The translations under genes were made by a program, and so were the position numbers. A stretch of DNA of 64,000 nucleotides. It comes from Dasyornis broadbenti. Its lineage: Eukaryota > Chordata > Aves > Passeriformes > Dasyornithidae. Below, in pieces: positions 11,801 through 26,800 of this stretch. The notes beneath the pieces are model-generated. The model was given only the letters and a program-made list of their open reading frames with translations, did not search any database and was not told the DNA's origin. The stretch covers positions 619,581-683,580 of the forward strand of contig VZRN01001778.1 in the NCBI GenBank assembly GCA_013397935.1, read 5' to 3'. Every line of letters starts with the position of its first letter. The first letter of the stretch is position 1.

Positions 11801-14800
11801 TAGCAGGTTTTTCTCTGGCAGTTTGTTCCTGCAAAGTGCTGATTCAACAAAGGCAGGCTAATTGCTTAACTGGGGCTAGCAGGATCTCATTCCTGTGATG
11901 GGAGTTGGCATGTGCCTCCGGGTGGGGACATCACAGGATCCTTGCCAGACACCAGTGTGGGAGGATGTGCTCTTCAGGTTTATGCTGGGAAATGCAAGGG
12001 GATTCTCGGCCTCTTGGAAAACTTCTGTGCCAATTTGGGAGCTGCTTTCCACATTAGTATGCTAAAATATATTTTACTGCAGCAATTTAAGTCCTGTGAT
12101 TTAATTAAGGTGATTGTTATAATAGTGAGCATTACTTGCAGAGCTCCAGCTCTCTGCCAAGGGTAGTTCTAGACACTGTCACTCAGCCTCTGTCCCCAGA
12201 AAAGAATGCCTGAACTACAAGGACATTAAATGTTGTACGTAAATATGGGACCTTGGATTCCAACACCATGATTTTTAACACCTGGAGTTAAAGCTTTTGT
12301 CAGCTTCTATTCCGTGTTATAAGTACAATCTGCAAAATCATATTTTTTGACAACATCAGGTACTTAGTGCCTTTCCACACTTTTGGATTCAGGAAGATTT
12401 ATTCTAGATCCTACCATCTTGGATGCCATTTTCCAGAACACAGAGCTGGGGTTGCTCTCACATTCACTTCTTTTTGGACAAGATTCATAGTTGATTCCTG
12501 AGAAAAAAATACATTTATAGAATAGCTAAGGTTAGAGTGAATATTTTTGCAAGGCTTATGTGGCTCTGTGAGCAAAAGCATTTGTCCACTACCAAAGCAA
12601 GAAGGCTATATGAGGAGAGGGCTTTAAGAGGAAAAGGAATTTGCATGTGTTCAAAGGTCTTCCCATTTGCTTACAATCTTTTCAAGGAGGGAGTTGCAGA
12701 CCCCATGTCACAAATAATTCTCAGAAAACTGAGAAGGGAAAACACACAGTCCCAAACGTGACAAACAGGTTGACTCTTGACAAGTACTGTCTGATTGCAT
12801 TGAAAAATTAAACTTTGCCTGACATTTTCAGTAATTCCAGCCCTGTTTAAAGGTTTCTAGCCTTAAGCACCAGTCCAGGAGTCATGTGGGCAGTGACACC
12901 ACCAAGGTACGTGCACACTGCCCCAACATTTTGACTGGCCTATGGCCAGGTCCTTTTTGCATGACATTCCTGTTTTGCAGTTTGTCCCACAGGAGTCACA
13001 GAGTGGAAGCAAGCAAACCAGGTAAATAGGGCTAGATGTGACCATTAGTTCAAGCAACAACTTAGTGTTAAAATAACATCCAAAGCCAATGTTTTTCATT
13101 TAACCTGAGAAATAGGTATTATTTTCAGACTTCCAAAATATTGGACAGTTAAGGTTTTAAACTAAATCACTAGAAAATAATGTGAAAAGGATTGTGGTTA
13201 GGTGTAGATTACCTGGGGCAGAGGGGTCTCCACACCATGAAACTCTATCAGCCATATAACCCAACAAGGTGTCCTCCAAGGTAAGGAAATTTTGATTGGA
13301 TTTTGTATAACGATGAACGAGGTCACCTGTCTTGCTCCAAAACAGTGACTGTGAAGTAAGGTACAATGTCTGATAAGGGATAGCTATACTACAGCTGGTC
13401 AGAAAATTTTTCTGGAGAGAATCACAAAGTTCATGATAATGAAGATGTTTTAGATTTTATTGAAATGTAACAAGTTCACCCTTGTGGGCCAGTTCTTATT
13501 TGTATACTCTCACTTGCAAAATATTTTGGGTGGGATTTTTTTGTGGAAAGGGACATATTCAGCTTTTAAAGGATTTTGAAAGAAAAGTTTTGACTAGTTC
13601 TCATAGGATAAATACCAAATTTATTGTTTGTTTTTGAGCTGCACATGGAGGAACAGCTTTCTGGAAGCAGTGTCCCTCTAAGACCATGATAGTATGCTTC
13701 TTACAGAGACAGGGACATCACTGCCCCTTCACTGAGATGATCCTGGTGCCAGCTTGAGGCAAGACTTACATAGGGATGATTCCCAGTGATAGAGTATGGA
13801 CAGGGTTACTGGGGTCCAAAGGTATAATTGCAGGACTGTAAAAGTAAATGCAAAAGCAAACACTATCCTCATCAACTTACAGACCCCCACGATTGTTATG
13901 GATGAGGTCCCATTGCTCAGAACACTGCCCAGAGCTGCCATCCCACCACAGCCCACCGAGCGTTGTGCTGTTACCTTGTTGCAGGGTATAGGATGACTTG
14001 CTAGCTCCATTAAAGGCTGATAATCTTCTGATGTGATATTACAGGGATTCTTGTAAATGAACGCACTTTTTAATGATTCCCATATTTTTAGGCAATCCTT
14101 ATCTCTGCCAAAAGATTAAAACATGGTTAATAAATATTGATGAGTATTTGTGTCTGTGAAAGGTTCTCCCTCCATTATGGTCAAATACTCTGGATCAGAT
14201 GTTAAAAGAATTCCAACTATGCTCAGGCACCAAATACATGATCCATTACAAAGGCAGAGTATCTACAGCAAATTAAGTATATACTGAGGAATGAACAGTT
14301 CCAAATAATCTTTCTCTCTTTCCTGCATTTCAAATTACTGTTTATTGCAACATCTGAATGTCATGTATGTTTTTATCCCTTAAAATGATCAGTACTGATT
14401 TTACACAACCAAAAGATCAAATTTCTTGATTACTCATACCAAATCATGAGAAGCAAATAGCTTCTCAAACTACAGGTTGTACATTTTAAAAATATGGCCA
14501 AAGGATACTGTCCCCTCAGATACAGCAAGCCAAAAACATGCCCATGTGTCTCCCTGCAGAGAGTCTGACCCTACAGAAAAAAATAGCTATCATTTTATCT
14601 AAAACAAAAGCAGAGATTTAGCTGTCTGGGACCTGAGATTATTTTTATTTATGCACTACTTTGCAGCTATTTACTTTGCTAGAGGCACAGTTGATTTGCA
14701 CACATATAACCAAGATCCAGATCAGGTGCCACTGTACAGTCCTGGCTGAAACTGAGCCTGGAAGCAGGGACAGGCCACACCAGCCTGGAGGGTCTCCAGC

Positions 14801-17800
14801 TAAATGGCCACCCAAGGCAACTCTGATGCATCCCAAATTTCCTTTCATGTCATACCAGTCTGTTACAGGGCCAGCCCGTTACATTAGGGACCACACCTCT
14901 CATTTATATGAACCAAATTTGCGTCTTGGTAAATAAAGATGAGTAGCAATAATGATACTTATTATCTTTCATTCAAGAGCCTAAACTCACTTTCAGTTAC
15001 ATCACTGTAGAAATAAGAAGCCGAACTGCTGGTGCTGCAGGGAGCACAGACATTATTTTGTTGTTGAAGTCTTGTGTCAGTAAGAATTCACATTTTATTT
15101 AGCAGGATTTAACTTGGGTATATTACATTTTCTCCTGGAGGAACTTTTCTCTGGCTGCAAAGCGTAAATAACCCACAGAGACCATGCTCCAAACTTTGGT
15201 ACTTTATTTAGGGGTTAGGAAGTTGTAAATACTTCCCCCTGCCACAAAGGATTACAACATGCACACACCGAATCATCCAAAAGAGAGGGCTCCTACTGAT
15301 TGAGGGGCGACATTAGAGAACAGGCAGCTGTCTTCTTTGCTCTGCACAGTCAATGGTATCATAAAGATAATTTGTAGAGCTTGGCTGTAAGCACAGGCAC
15401 ATCTCATAGATATTTATATGGCTCGCATTTTCTAATTTGTCAAATGATTTGTCCTCCAGGCAGGACTTCTTTTCTTTTTTTTTTAAAGCTACTCCCAAAA
15501 TCTGTTTTATGTTAACAGCCACAGGTGACAGCTGGGTACCTGGTGATCTACTCTTCCATATGGCAAAGTTTTTAAGATTAGTCTCAGAAGACAAAATGTT
15601 TTCCAAGAAACCACATAAAAACCCATGGTTTTTTTATTTCCAAAGCAGAGAGGTAGGAGATAGACACAATATAAGCATTTCTGCTGCTAGATGCAAGCCA
15701 TGGCCATGAGAGGAACAAAGAAAACCATCCAAGAGATTCACGATCATGGCAAGACAGATTGTTAAGTCACTAATCCAAAGCATCAGTGTTCTATTCTTTC
15801 AAAACACCAAACTCAGCACTGGATGGTGCGTGTCGATGTTACCAATATCTGAGAGCGGAGTCTTTATGCACAGTCCTGGCAGAGCTGAGCCAAATGGTAT
15901 GTTTAATGTCATAGAAGCTGGTAGGTCTTAGCCTGCAAATGGGGGAGGCTCCTCTACAGCTAATCGCTGTGGTGCTGTTAGTTGTACCACACTGAAGAAT
16001 GGTAAGTCATGATGATGGGTTTTTATAAAAAGTAGGCAATTTCAGCACTGTTTTAGAAATAAAAATATAGCTCATCAATGTAAAAAAAATACATACAAAA
16101 GCTAAACAACCTTTTCTTTTTGCTGTCCTCGCCTATCAACAGATATTTTTTTACAAATGAATAACAATAAATCATTGATTTGCCACTGGAAAGCTATTTC
16201 TCTGATATGAAGCACAAACTTTGTCTCACATCATGAAGAGGTTACCAGGCACATAGAACTGTGATTTTGGTTTACATATGATAAGCACTGAGAAGACTTG
16301 AGGACCTGCAAATCCCAGCTCCAGGAAGATATGCCATAATTTCCAGTCTCGCTGTTGAGGTAGACTCTGCTAATAACATTTCACCTGACCCTTTTTCCAG
16401 CGCAGAAAGAAAATAATTGTCTGGTGTGCAGCATTTAACCCACACCGAGCAGAGGTGAGGGCACAGACCTGTAGCTGTAGCTCTGGGCCTTCTGAAAACA
16501 GTATGAGAAGGTTGCTGGCATGTGGTATGCTAAAAATTCCAGCAAGAACAGCTTCAGGTTGAAACAAGAACATGTGCCTTGCCAAAAAAAAAGCTTGAGA
16601 AACAAACTCTTCTCTTAAGGCTGCTCCCAGCTTCCAAGTCACAGAATGTGTTGACTTAGTTTTCTTTCTGGATTTACAAGAGAAAGAAAGGCCACAAAAG
16701 AAATCCTTACTCTACCAGTTAATTAAATATATCTAATTCAGGAGTCCATGGGGAATACTCTTGTGTGCCACACTGCTGTGAGCCTTGGGTGCTCTCTTTC
16801 TCTGGTTTTAGTTTGTGTATTTTGGATTATATGCGAACTAATTCTGCATTCTATCTGCAAATATCATAATATCGTCTCTTTAGGCATAATGGATTTCTTC
16901 CTTTGAGGCTAATTTTGTTTATGCTGAAATATTTAAGGCCTTTTATTCTACTGTAGACTCTGAAATATTGAATCCAAATTCAGCGATATGCAGCATAAAT
17001 ATACTCTAAATTTATGTTTAATTTTTTCAAGTTCTATTTTTATGAACAGAGTTTGGGAAATGCTGGTAAATGTGAAATAATAACTAACAGAAAGAACACT
17101 GTGAAACCTTCTGTAAACTTGAAAATTGCAACCTTTCTCTGGAAAATGAGGATTGAAGAACTTGCCTTAAGAACTTTTTGAACTCAATATAGCATACAAT
17201 AAGGGCTGGGATACAAATAAACTTTTCCTTATTAAATCCAAATGTTATACATGCTGCAAAGCATATCCTCCATTTGCCCTCACATTTGGGAAGAAGTTGC
17301 ATTTTCCAATAAATTTGAGTATTTCTATCCATTTACCTTGCATATGAATATCACATTAATCTATCAAGTGAAAGCTGAGGCCAAGACTATTTCCATTAGG
17401 ATCTATCTCAGCAGCCAAATTTTAATGTGCACATTAGGAAAATGGACAGCTTCTGCATCATTATTTCTTGCACATCTATACACTGGTCTGGCTAACCTTG
17501 AAAGAGTATCCTTACACTGAAAAGAATGGGATGGCATTGAGCTATCTAGTAAATCACTGTTACTGTACATTTTTTTTTTCTTTAACTGGACATGATGGAG
17601 CAAATTCATCCCCAATTGAAACTGATTTAATTGGTATAATATCAAGGATAAGTTTCATCCCTGCTGATTTCAGTTACACCACGAACAATGTCTTGCTTTC
17701 AGTTCAGCACTGGATTGACACTGAATGCTGAAAACTTTTTAAGAAGGGCAGTGTTCCCTTGGGCTGTGTTGCCTCTAGTTTGCTACTCAAGAATTTGAGA

Positions 17801-20800
17801 GAGATGCGTCAAGTATGGGATGCACTTCAATTTTACAAGTAAAGTATTACTTCCAGACTTCATTCTGGAGAACTCAATCAACTCTGCCCACATTTTCAAA
17901 TCACCCTTCTAGGCAAAGACATTTCGCTGGTGAGACTTGTTCTCCCCTGCAATCAACAGCAGCTTTTCCAAGGTCCAGAATTTTATTTCCAAAGCATTGG
18001 TCTTCAGGCCGCCCTGAGATTTTAATTGTGGCCCTGTGGTGAGGCTCTGAAGTTAGAGCTGGAAACAGTTCCCTGAGCCCATGTACCTAACCTGTGCAGT
18101 GATCAAATCTCTGCAATTTGTGTAAGAAAATCCTTCTCATTTACTACCACCACTAGCCAAAACAGTGATGAACATAAGCACTCAGAAATCTGACTCTTCA
18201 AAAAGTCAGGAAGATGTTTGTGGTTATAACATAGCTCCTTAAAGGCATAAAGCCAGTTTTCACTCTTCTGGGGATCTAAGGTACCACCTGTAAAAGCCCA
18301 GATACCTCAGAAGGAAAATACATATCAAAGGAATGCAATGGCATAGCAACATTTCTGCATCTGACACACTCGGCTTTGCCTGTGTCAATTTATCTGCTGC
18401 ATTTTGGTAAACTGCTTTGGCTGTGCAACTTATACATCCATATTTAATCTGTTAGGTGTAGCTATGTCTTTCTGTTGTCAGAAATTATGCAAGGAGCAGT
18501 AACATACATGCCTGTGTTGAGAGGAAGCCCTCTGTAACTCAGAATCCTTTTGCTACCTTTTCTGCCCTAAATATTTCTGGGGTTTTATTTCTTCAGCTTT
18601 TCCTTCCCTACTTCCAGCCTTGCTGTGTCTCACTGCTGCTTTGGAGCAGTTTTTTTGGAGCTGCTGCCAAGGACAGCCCAGGCAGCTGTGGTTGGACATC
18701 TCTGGAGTGGAGTTGGGCTGGGAGCTAAAAGCAAGGAAAACACTGCCATCAGGCGGGAGAAGTTCCTCAGGAGCAGCAGCTGAGCTCAACCCCAAAGGCG
18801 TGGGTTCTACATGCTGGGTGACAGCCTGACCCATCTCCAGAGCATGGAATTAGAAAATGGGGATGTGCATACCATGGATCAGCTTCCTTCTTGTTACTGT
18901 AGCATCTAAAACCTCCCATCAGGTATCTTTGTCCTAAAAATCAGACAGATGTGAGTTAAGAGAGGTCAGCCAAAACACTGTCGTTGCTGAGGATTTGGGG
19001 ATACTGCTGTCTGCTGGTTTTAGCATTAGGATAATGGAAAGGGGGAAAATTAGCAAGGAAAAAGATGAAGGGAAAAAATCGGACCTGTCAGTTTCAGTGT
19101 CTTCAATAAGCACAAGGCTCTCATTTCCCATTTAGTTTAATTACTGCAAAGTGTCTGCCACCATAACACTTCTGGTTACAGACTTTTTGTCAACATGAAA
19201 ATGACATGCTTGATTTTTTTGGCAGCTTGATTTGGTATGGATTGCTTTCTTCTAATTAAATAGTTCAAAAGCCAGTAAAGAAAGCATTGGAGGAACTGAC
19301 TGGGGATAGAGACGGACATCCAGAGCCCTGTCTCAAAGAAAGATGACTTCTGGAAAAGTTGTCTGTAGGCAGAGCAATTAAATTCTGTATGGCCACGAGG
19401 GGGAAGCTGGAGGTCTGGAAAAAGAAGTACTAAGTGAGATTGCTGCTGGGTGCACCTCAGGGCTTTGTATGCTCCTGTACAAGGAATGACCTGGAGCAAA
19501 TGGTAGCTCCTCATCACACCAGTCCTTCACCTTTGGCAGGTTTTAAGGGCAGGTGTATTTGTGGCTTTGGTTTATAGCTTCTAGAGTATGTTACGTGAGT
19601 TGGGAATTGGTGCTGCAGGACAACACTAAGCCTTATCACCTTTCCAGGAAAGGTTGAGCCAAGAGGTGGCAGCTGTGACTAGTGAAGAGCTCATCTACAT
19701 CAGCAGATTGTTTTGCTGCCTGTATTTCAGCCTCCCAGGGTGAAAAAACAAGCTGCTGAACCAGATGGTGTTTTCAGAGATGCTCTGTAAGTGAAACAGA
19801 GCCTCCAGAAGGGCAGAAGTCTCACCTGGACTGCAATCTGACAGAGGGTCATAGTTGCTCTACAGTTTAAGCTTCCAAGTGAGGGCCATGTCATCAGCAG
19901 ATATAGAGGGAACAACTTTAGGGTGGAATCTTGACCCTTGATCAGAAAAGATATTTATGTTAAAGTCTTATGTTAATATTACATGTTAATATTAAACTTG
20001 TAAAAAAACTTCTTTAGCAGTGACCTAAATTAAAGTGTGCTACAGCAGAGAAATATTCAGTGGCTTAATGCCTACATTGCACTGCATTGGTTGGTTTTGT
20101 TTTTTTGTTTGCTTGATTTTAATGGAAATAAAGCTTTTGGGATGTGGCATAAATGCTGTAATTCAGGAGAAGTCCCTGCTTCAAGGGTGGTCTGTGTCAG
20201 CAGAACATAGACAAGGGAACAGATCAGGGATTTAGCACTACTGTGAGTGAGCTCCTTGCTAACTCCTTATTTTGTTTTCATCTCCTGGGAAGACAGAATG
20301 CATCTTTAGCATATGATTTTATCCTTGGATGCTTGAGACTGGCTTTTATTTGACCCTAGGGAAAAGATCTATTCTTCTTATCCCTATGGATAAGCAGAGT
20401 TATATTTCCTCATGGTGCTCTGAGGTGTTAAGTAGTTCTTGAATTTTAACCATATCTTGGCAATGACAGCTGAATGATATCACCTCTGAATATGTTTTTT
20501 TTCATTGACATCTCTACAGATGTTATAGGAGAACTGAATCAGGAAAAGTGGGAGACAATAGTATTCCCCTTTTCAGCAACAAGCTCATAAAAACATTTAA
20601 TAATTTCAATCTTAGAGTGGTGCTATAATTTGGACAGTCACAAGACATTGCTCTGCAGAGCCAGTTCTATAAAATCAAGGTGAAGAACAGGCAGCTAACT
20701 GACTGTGTATGACTAAATAGCTGCAAAGAGTTACAGGGGAAAACTAAGCTGAACAGTATTTCATCAGCAAATACTTCTGATTAACAAATAGAACATCACT

Positions 20801-23800
20801 ACAGACAGAATAATATTCTCTCCAGTATCTGGGATTAAAACTAAAGGAGACTTTGACTGCAAGGATATTTTGAGATAGTGATGTAATAAGTGTAGACTAA
20901 CCCAAGTTAAATTATTTGAAATCCTAAGGAATCTTGCAATAAGAACCATTAAATATCGAAACAGTATAAAATAAATGGAAAAAGTTTGACTACATGAGAA
21001 ATATAGAATCATTGAATAACAATTTTGATATGAAAACAACTCAATATAGAAAACTGACAGGTGAGTTGACATATGGCTGTCAAAGTGAGAGATAAATTCA
21101 GGTCTCAACATCCAGTACCTTAGCAGTACGTGGATGTTGGCCGTGGAGAAAAGACAATGTATCTTTTGATATCTCCTCCTTAAATTTACTGAAGTCTCAG
21201 ACCTTGGGTTGTCTGTGGAGTTACAGCGTGGGAGGGCAGATTTTCTACACAGAACTGAGCACGAGCTTTGCACAGAACTGGCTGGCCTTTCACAGCCTAG
21301 CAGTGGCATTTATACTCCAGAAGAGCAGAAATAAATATGCTGCTGAATAATTATCTCAAGGACAAATAAATTATTGCTACCCACTGCCATATGAACTTGT
21401 CTCTTCCTAAAAAAAAATAAATTCTTTCTAATGAACTTCCTTTAGAAAGACATGACAATAAAATCCAAATAGAGTCCTATCTTAAAGCCCAGAGCAGTTA
21501 TGAAAACAAGCTTTAAACAGCATGACGACTCTTTTGAAGGACAAACTATAGAGCCAGTAGCCCTACCTCTATATTCTCAAGTACTAATCACTGTCTATTT
21601 ATGCCTACTAAACATTATATTCCAGTTCCCCAGTAAAGCTCAGTATAGCATATTTCAATTGAAGCGTACTTTTAAGTAAGACTCAAACAATTGTTAATAT
21701 TTATAATGATATTTTCACTACCAAGAAATTACAAGAAGTGTCAAAGCCACTTGTATACAATTTAGGGGAAAACAATTGTAAAAGAAACAATGTTATAAAC
21801 ATTGAAGGACAGAAGAAATGAAAAGCAGAGCTATGCATGTTTCATGTAACAAAGACTAACACAGAAAAGGTATTAAAGTCAGCACAAAAGCACATGAAGT
21901 AGCGAGGGGAACTTTAACAGCATACACAAATGTTAGGACTTGGGCATTTTAATAAGCAGTGTGTTATTATGATGATACAGTGCCCATCTTAACACTGTCA
22001 GACAAAGCAGATGCAGGAACAAGACATCAACACAATTTCCATTGGAGATGAGCCAAAACATTTCTTCATTGCTGTTTATCCTAGTTTCCCAGTCAACCTC
22101 GTACAAGTATAAAAGCATTTCCTGAGAAATGCAAGACAAGGAAGGCACCTCTAGTGATCGTCTAGTTCACCCTCTGGCTCAGAGAAGGCTGCTCAGGACC
22201 AAGACCAGTCTGGTTTTGAATATCTCCAAGGATGGAGCCTCCACAAAGTCTCCAGTCAACCTGTTTCATTCTTTGATCACCCTCATAGTAACAAACCCTC
22301 ATTTTTTACCCCCTACGTTTAAATGGAATCTTCTGTGTTTTAATTACTGCCCATTGCCTCTTGTCCTGCAAATGAATACCACTGAGAAAAGCTTGACCCT
22401 CTCTTCTTTACTCCCCTCATCTGGTATTTACAACCTTGAGCCTTCCCTTCTCCAGGCTGGACAGTCTCAGCCCTCTCAACCCCTCTCTATATCTCAGACA
22501 CTTCTATCATCTTCCTGGTCCTTCACTAGATGTGTTCCAGGTATGTCCCTGCCTCCCTCATAGTGCTAAGACCAGAACTGGACCCAGCACTCCAAACACA
22601 TCTCCCCAGGGCTGAGAGGAGAGGAAAGATCCCCTCCCTCCCACTCACTCCTCCCCATGCAGCCCGAGGCACCAGTGGACTTTGTCACAAGGGCACATTG
22701 ATGGGTTATGTTCAGCTTGTCACCAGGCCCCCATGTCCTTTTCCATGGACAGTGCAAATAAAGCCCTTTGTTTGCTCTGGGACCAAAAAAGATGGCACAG
22801 CAATGATAAAGGATTTTTTTTTTTTTTTAGAAAGAGTATTCTTAGAAACAAAGAAACACTAAATCCTTTGCAGTTTGATGGATATCAAATTAGGAAGCTT
22901 TAGAAATCTGCAGAGCACTCTAAGAGGGTCCAGTGCATTACAGATGGGTAGTAACTCATACTCCTCAGGAGACTGGCTCAGTAATGCTTTCTCTCATATA
23001 AGGCATATTTTCTCAATGAAAAAACAAATCTCAAGTAAGTTTCAGTATAATATCATGGCTATAAAAAGTAAAGCCAGGATTTTTGTGACACTGAATCAAA
23101 TCATGGTTAGTTAGTACCACGCTTGATGTGAAAGCATTAACAATCAGTGAACAAACACAAGGAAATTAGATTAAAAATGCCTAGTAAAGCATGAAGGCAA
23201 AATGCAAAAGTAAGCATACAACAAACCAGAGAATTCTTTCTGGAAGAAATTATGCTGTGAATGCAATTGTATCTCACATCACACAAAACCATGCTCCTTA
23301 TGTTCTTTTTGACAAAATACATCTCTATCTCCACAGGCTGCAAAGGAACGGAAAGGCAAAATGCATTCATGATTGTGCAGTCAGAAGACAAAGCTCTCCT
23401 GGTCATGCACCAACTCTTACTAAATTTAATGGAATTACAGACTGTTATTTTTTTTATAACAGAATTTGCCACTAAGAATAAAAACAACATTGATTGATCT
23501 AATTATATTTAAAGGGGAAATATATTCCGTGTTCACACAAGATGGCATGAAAAATGCATTGAAGTCTCACACTTTCAGCTTTATCATCAGGTTTTTGCAC
23601 TGCTTAGTCAGGCACAGTAGCACTGTTGGGCCTGGCAGTTACGTGTGTTATTGAAACTGCTCCCTGCCTGTGTCCTTGGTGTTTTCTTCCTGTCAGAAGT
23701 TAGACAAAAAATAAGCTGGTTTGGCTTCAACCATTTTTAAATAGTAGGTCCTTGCAAGCTTCTCTGGACACAGCCCTGTGCAATGTGTTCTAGGATGATC

Positions 23801-26800
23801 TTGCTTCAGCATGGAGGTTGGACCAGCTGACCCTCTGTGGTCCCTTCCAACCTGACCCATTCTGTGATTATGTGATTCTGTGGAAACTGAGAAGTGACTG
23901 TAGATGTCAGGTGGGAGCAGTCATTAACTGGGAATGAAAATTCTCTCAAGCTGCAAATGTAAAATTAGTTATTTCCAGGTCCAAAAACCCCATAGTTTAT
24001 GCTTTGGGCATTCGTAACTATGACCTTTCAGATAATGTGTCTTCTCCACTCCTTCCCCGGGTCACAAAGTGCTGATGGTACCTGACCTCAGCCTGCCAGT
24101 TCAAACGTGGTGAAGAGGAAACCTAAACCAGTTAACTTAGGCTGCGGCTGTTGCTGCTTTTTCTCCCCCAACATAAATGAAGGTGCCAAACCATCATAAG
24201 CAGCATTCTCCGAGAGGTGGGTGAATTATTGTGTCACCACAACTGATCTGTGTCAGCACGGATCTGCTGAATGCCCTGACCTGTGCTGCTGAGCCTGCAG
24301 CGCTGAGCGCCTGCTGTGCTCCCCACTCTGTACCAGGGATAAATTCTTGGAAACTTGGCGCGGCATGAGACTGGAGGCGAGACTTGCAAGCTATTTGTTA
24401 GCCACAAGAGGGAGTCCGTATTACTGGGAAGGAGAGGACGAAGTAATTTGAGGTCAAATTGTTTCTTCAGACTAAACTGCTTTTGGCTTTATTCAGCCAA
24501 AACTATAATATATAACGATGTCTACGCAGGATTTTTACAAGACTACTGCAATCAGAACTTCTAGCTTGTGTTAAAACCCTAAGCATGTGAAAAAAACCCT
24601 AAGACTACCTAACAGTAACAAACTATTGCTTTGGAGCCAGTATTTTCCAGGGAAGACAAAATAAAAACATTGTTCTTTACTGTGAGTATGTAGGTATCTG
24701 ACTCTGTGTGCAGGGAACAAACCCCCTAAAGCCTGCTGCTGTACCATCCACATTTTTTCCTAAAAACCAGGGCTAATAATGAAAATGCTTTATTGAACTG
24801 TTTGGTATTCCCTTCCTCTTCCCCTTCCTCATGAACTTTGTCATGACAACAGTACTATGCAGGACGACTGAGGAAATTGCATGAGTACAAATGACGAGAG
24901 TTAGCCAGCCAGCAGCAGAAATAAATTTGAGGATTGTATTGCATGCAGGAAGTCAAACAAAATTATTACCGGCAGATGCTGCAATACAGTACCAAAGAAA
25001 TGTCCTTTTGTGAGCAAGTTCAATGCAGAGTTTTGATGAATTTGAAGAATAAGCAAATCAACAGGATAAAATCTGATTGCATGAAGTGTTTACAAAACCC
25101 GACTGCAGACAGCAACAGCCTTTCAGTGGCCTCACTGGGCTTGGGTTCAGCCCAAAGATTGTATTGGAAAAGAGAAGAGCATGACCAGAGTGAGCTGACT
25201 GAGAATGGTGTAAGGGCTCCATAAGATGACGGGGAAAGTAAGGAAGTATCCTCAAGGATTAAAGAATCGTGATAGTGAAGGTGTACACTAACATGTCAGA
25301 GGCCTTCTCACATGATTTACAGCACACAGTTGAAAAAGCAGAGCTAAATGTAGACTTGTGAACTCTGCTAAGTCCATCTGTGATAGCCAGAAACACTCTA
25401 AGATCCACAGTCATATATCAACAATCCCCCTCTTTTTCAAAACCTGCCAGCTATTCCAATTTGAAATATGGCACTCCAAAATGTAGTAAATGTCACACCC
25501 AGTAACTACCACAGTGAATAGATTTTATATTCAGAAAATATCATCAAAGATGGAACTTAGTGACTTTGATACTAAAAAAAAGTAAAAATAGAAGGAAATG
25601 TCCATGAGTTTACTAAAAGCAGATCTGTTTAAATAAATGCACATGTCAGTGTAAGATTAAAAGGGCAAGAACAGAATATGTAAAAATGTATGAGAAAATG
25701 AGAAGAGATCTAATCAAGGTAGCGAGGTTCCCATGGTGGGAAGTAGTGGCAGCAACAGTCCTGGCAGAGCACAGGGCACAGCTTGCTCAGCTCATAAGCC
25801 TGCCCATATTTCAGCAGTTCCCTGTTCCTACTCCTTCTCTTTGATTAGGTGCACCACAGAACCCATACAACAGAGGATCCAAGGCTTACATTAATGATGA
25901 AAGAGAGAGGGATGAAAGATCCCACTCTCTGATGTGTCCTAAAGGCTCCCATGTCATTATCAGAAAGTACCAGTGACAGAAGTGGTTGGTTACACCGCAA
26001 ACTGCACAGAGCTCAGCACAATCAAAATGAGCAATCTTAGGTTTTATTCCCAGAAAAGCACTTATATTTAATTCTCCATTCAGGAAACCTCTGAACATTT
26101 CAGATGTACATAAACGAGCATATTTTTCCTTCTTCTGTGCTCTCTGCCTCAGAAAAATTTGTCTCTTAAATAAAATAAAGGGTCCTACTAAACAGAAGTA
26201 ATTTAATCTGAAAGAAAGTGAGCTCGCAGCCATGCAGCTGTTAAACACTGCTGGATTATGACTAGCACAAAATATTACACCTTATAATAACAAACTTTTT
26301 AGAAAACTTGTGATCATGGATTTGTGATATATTAAAAACTGTACTTGAATTAATTGCCTAAACAAATCACTCCTAGGGATATTTGTGGTCCAGACTCAGA
26401 CTGTGCTGTGAGTGAAAACCTACATGGCAGTGGCTGAAAGCATATTCACACAAAAGTATTTTTCACAACTTCAGCACCCCAATTTGAATGAAATGAGGCA
26501 ACATAATAAAGGCTATTAGGTTTGAAAACAATTTCAGATTTAAATATTGAATGTATACTTCTTTAATAAATTAATGTATACTTTAGAAACATGCATATGA
26601 TTTTGCAAGTTTCAGGAGCTTTTAAAATTTTATTTGTAAAAGAGTCCTCCTTTCCCTGACTAAAGCCACTCAATTATTTAATGTAAAGCATGAACTGGTC
26701 TCTGTGTGCTCGGGCCGTGATTTTCCATGTGACCCTTCAAACACTGCAAATCAGCTTTTTCATACAGCGTGGATACCCAAAGGCAAAAGAAACCCAAATG

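Noticed and set aside
12172..12240. Alternative CD38 exon 4 candidate with CP...LFW on the minus strand
   Set aside because: It has an in-frame stop just before the motif and no suitable acceptor. The exon at 12415-12497 fits length, phase and homology exactly.
20764..21309. 181-codon minus-strand ORF starting with ATG inside CD38 intron 1, the longest open frame in the window
   Set aside because: One ORF of this length is about what chance gives in 128 kb of strand at this composition. The product has no recognisable domain and there is no splice or promoter context.
22129..22862. Several 63-144 codon frames around 22.1-22.9 kb
   Set aside because: They lie inside a reverse-oriented CR1 fragment and are translations of repeat sequence, not genes.
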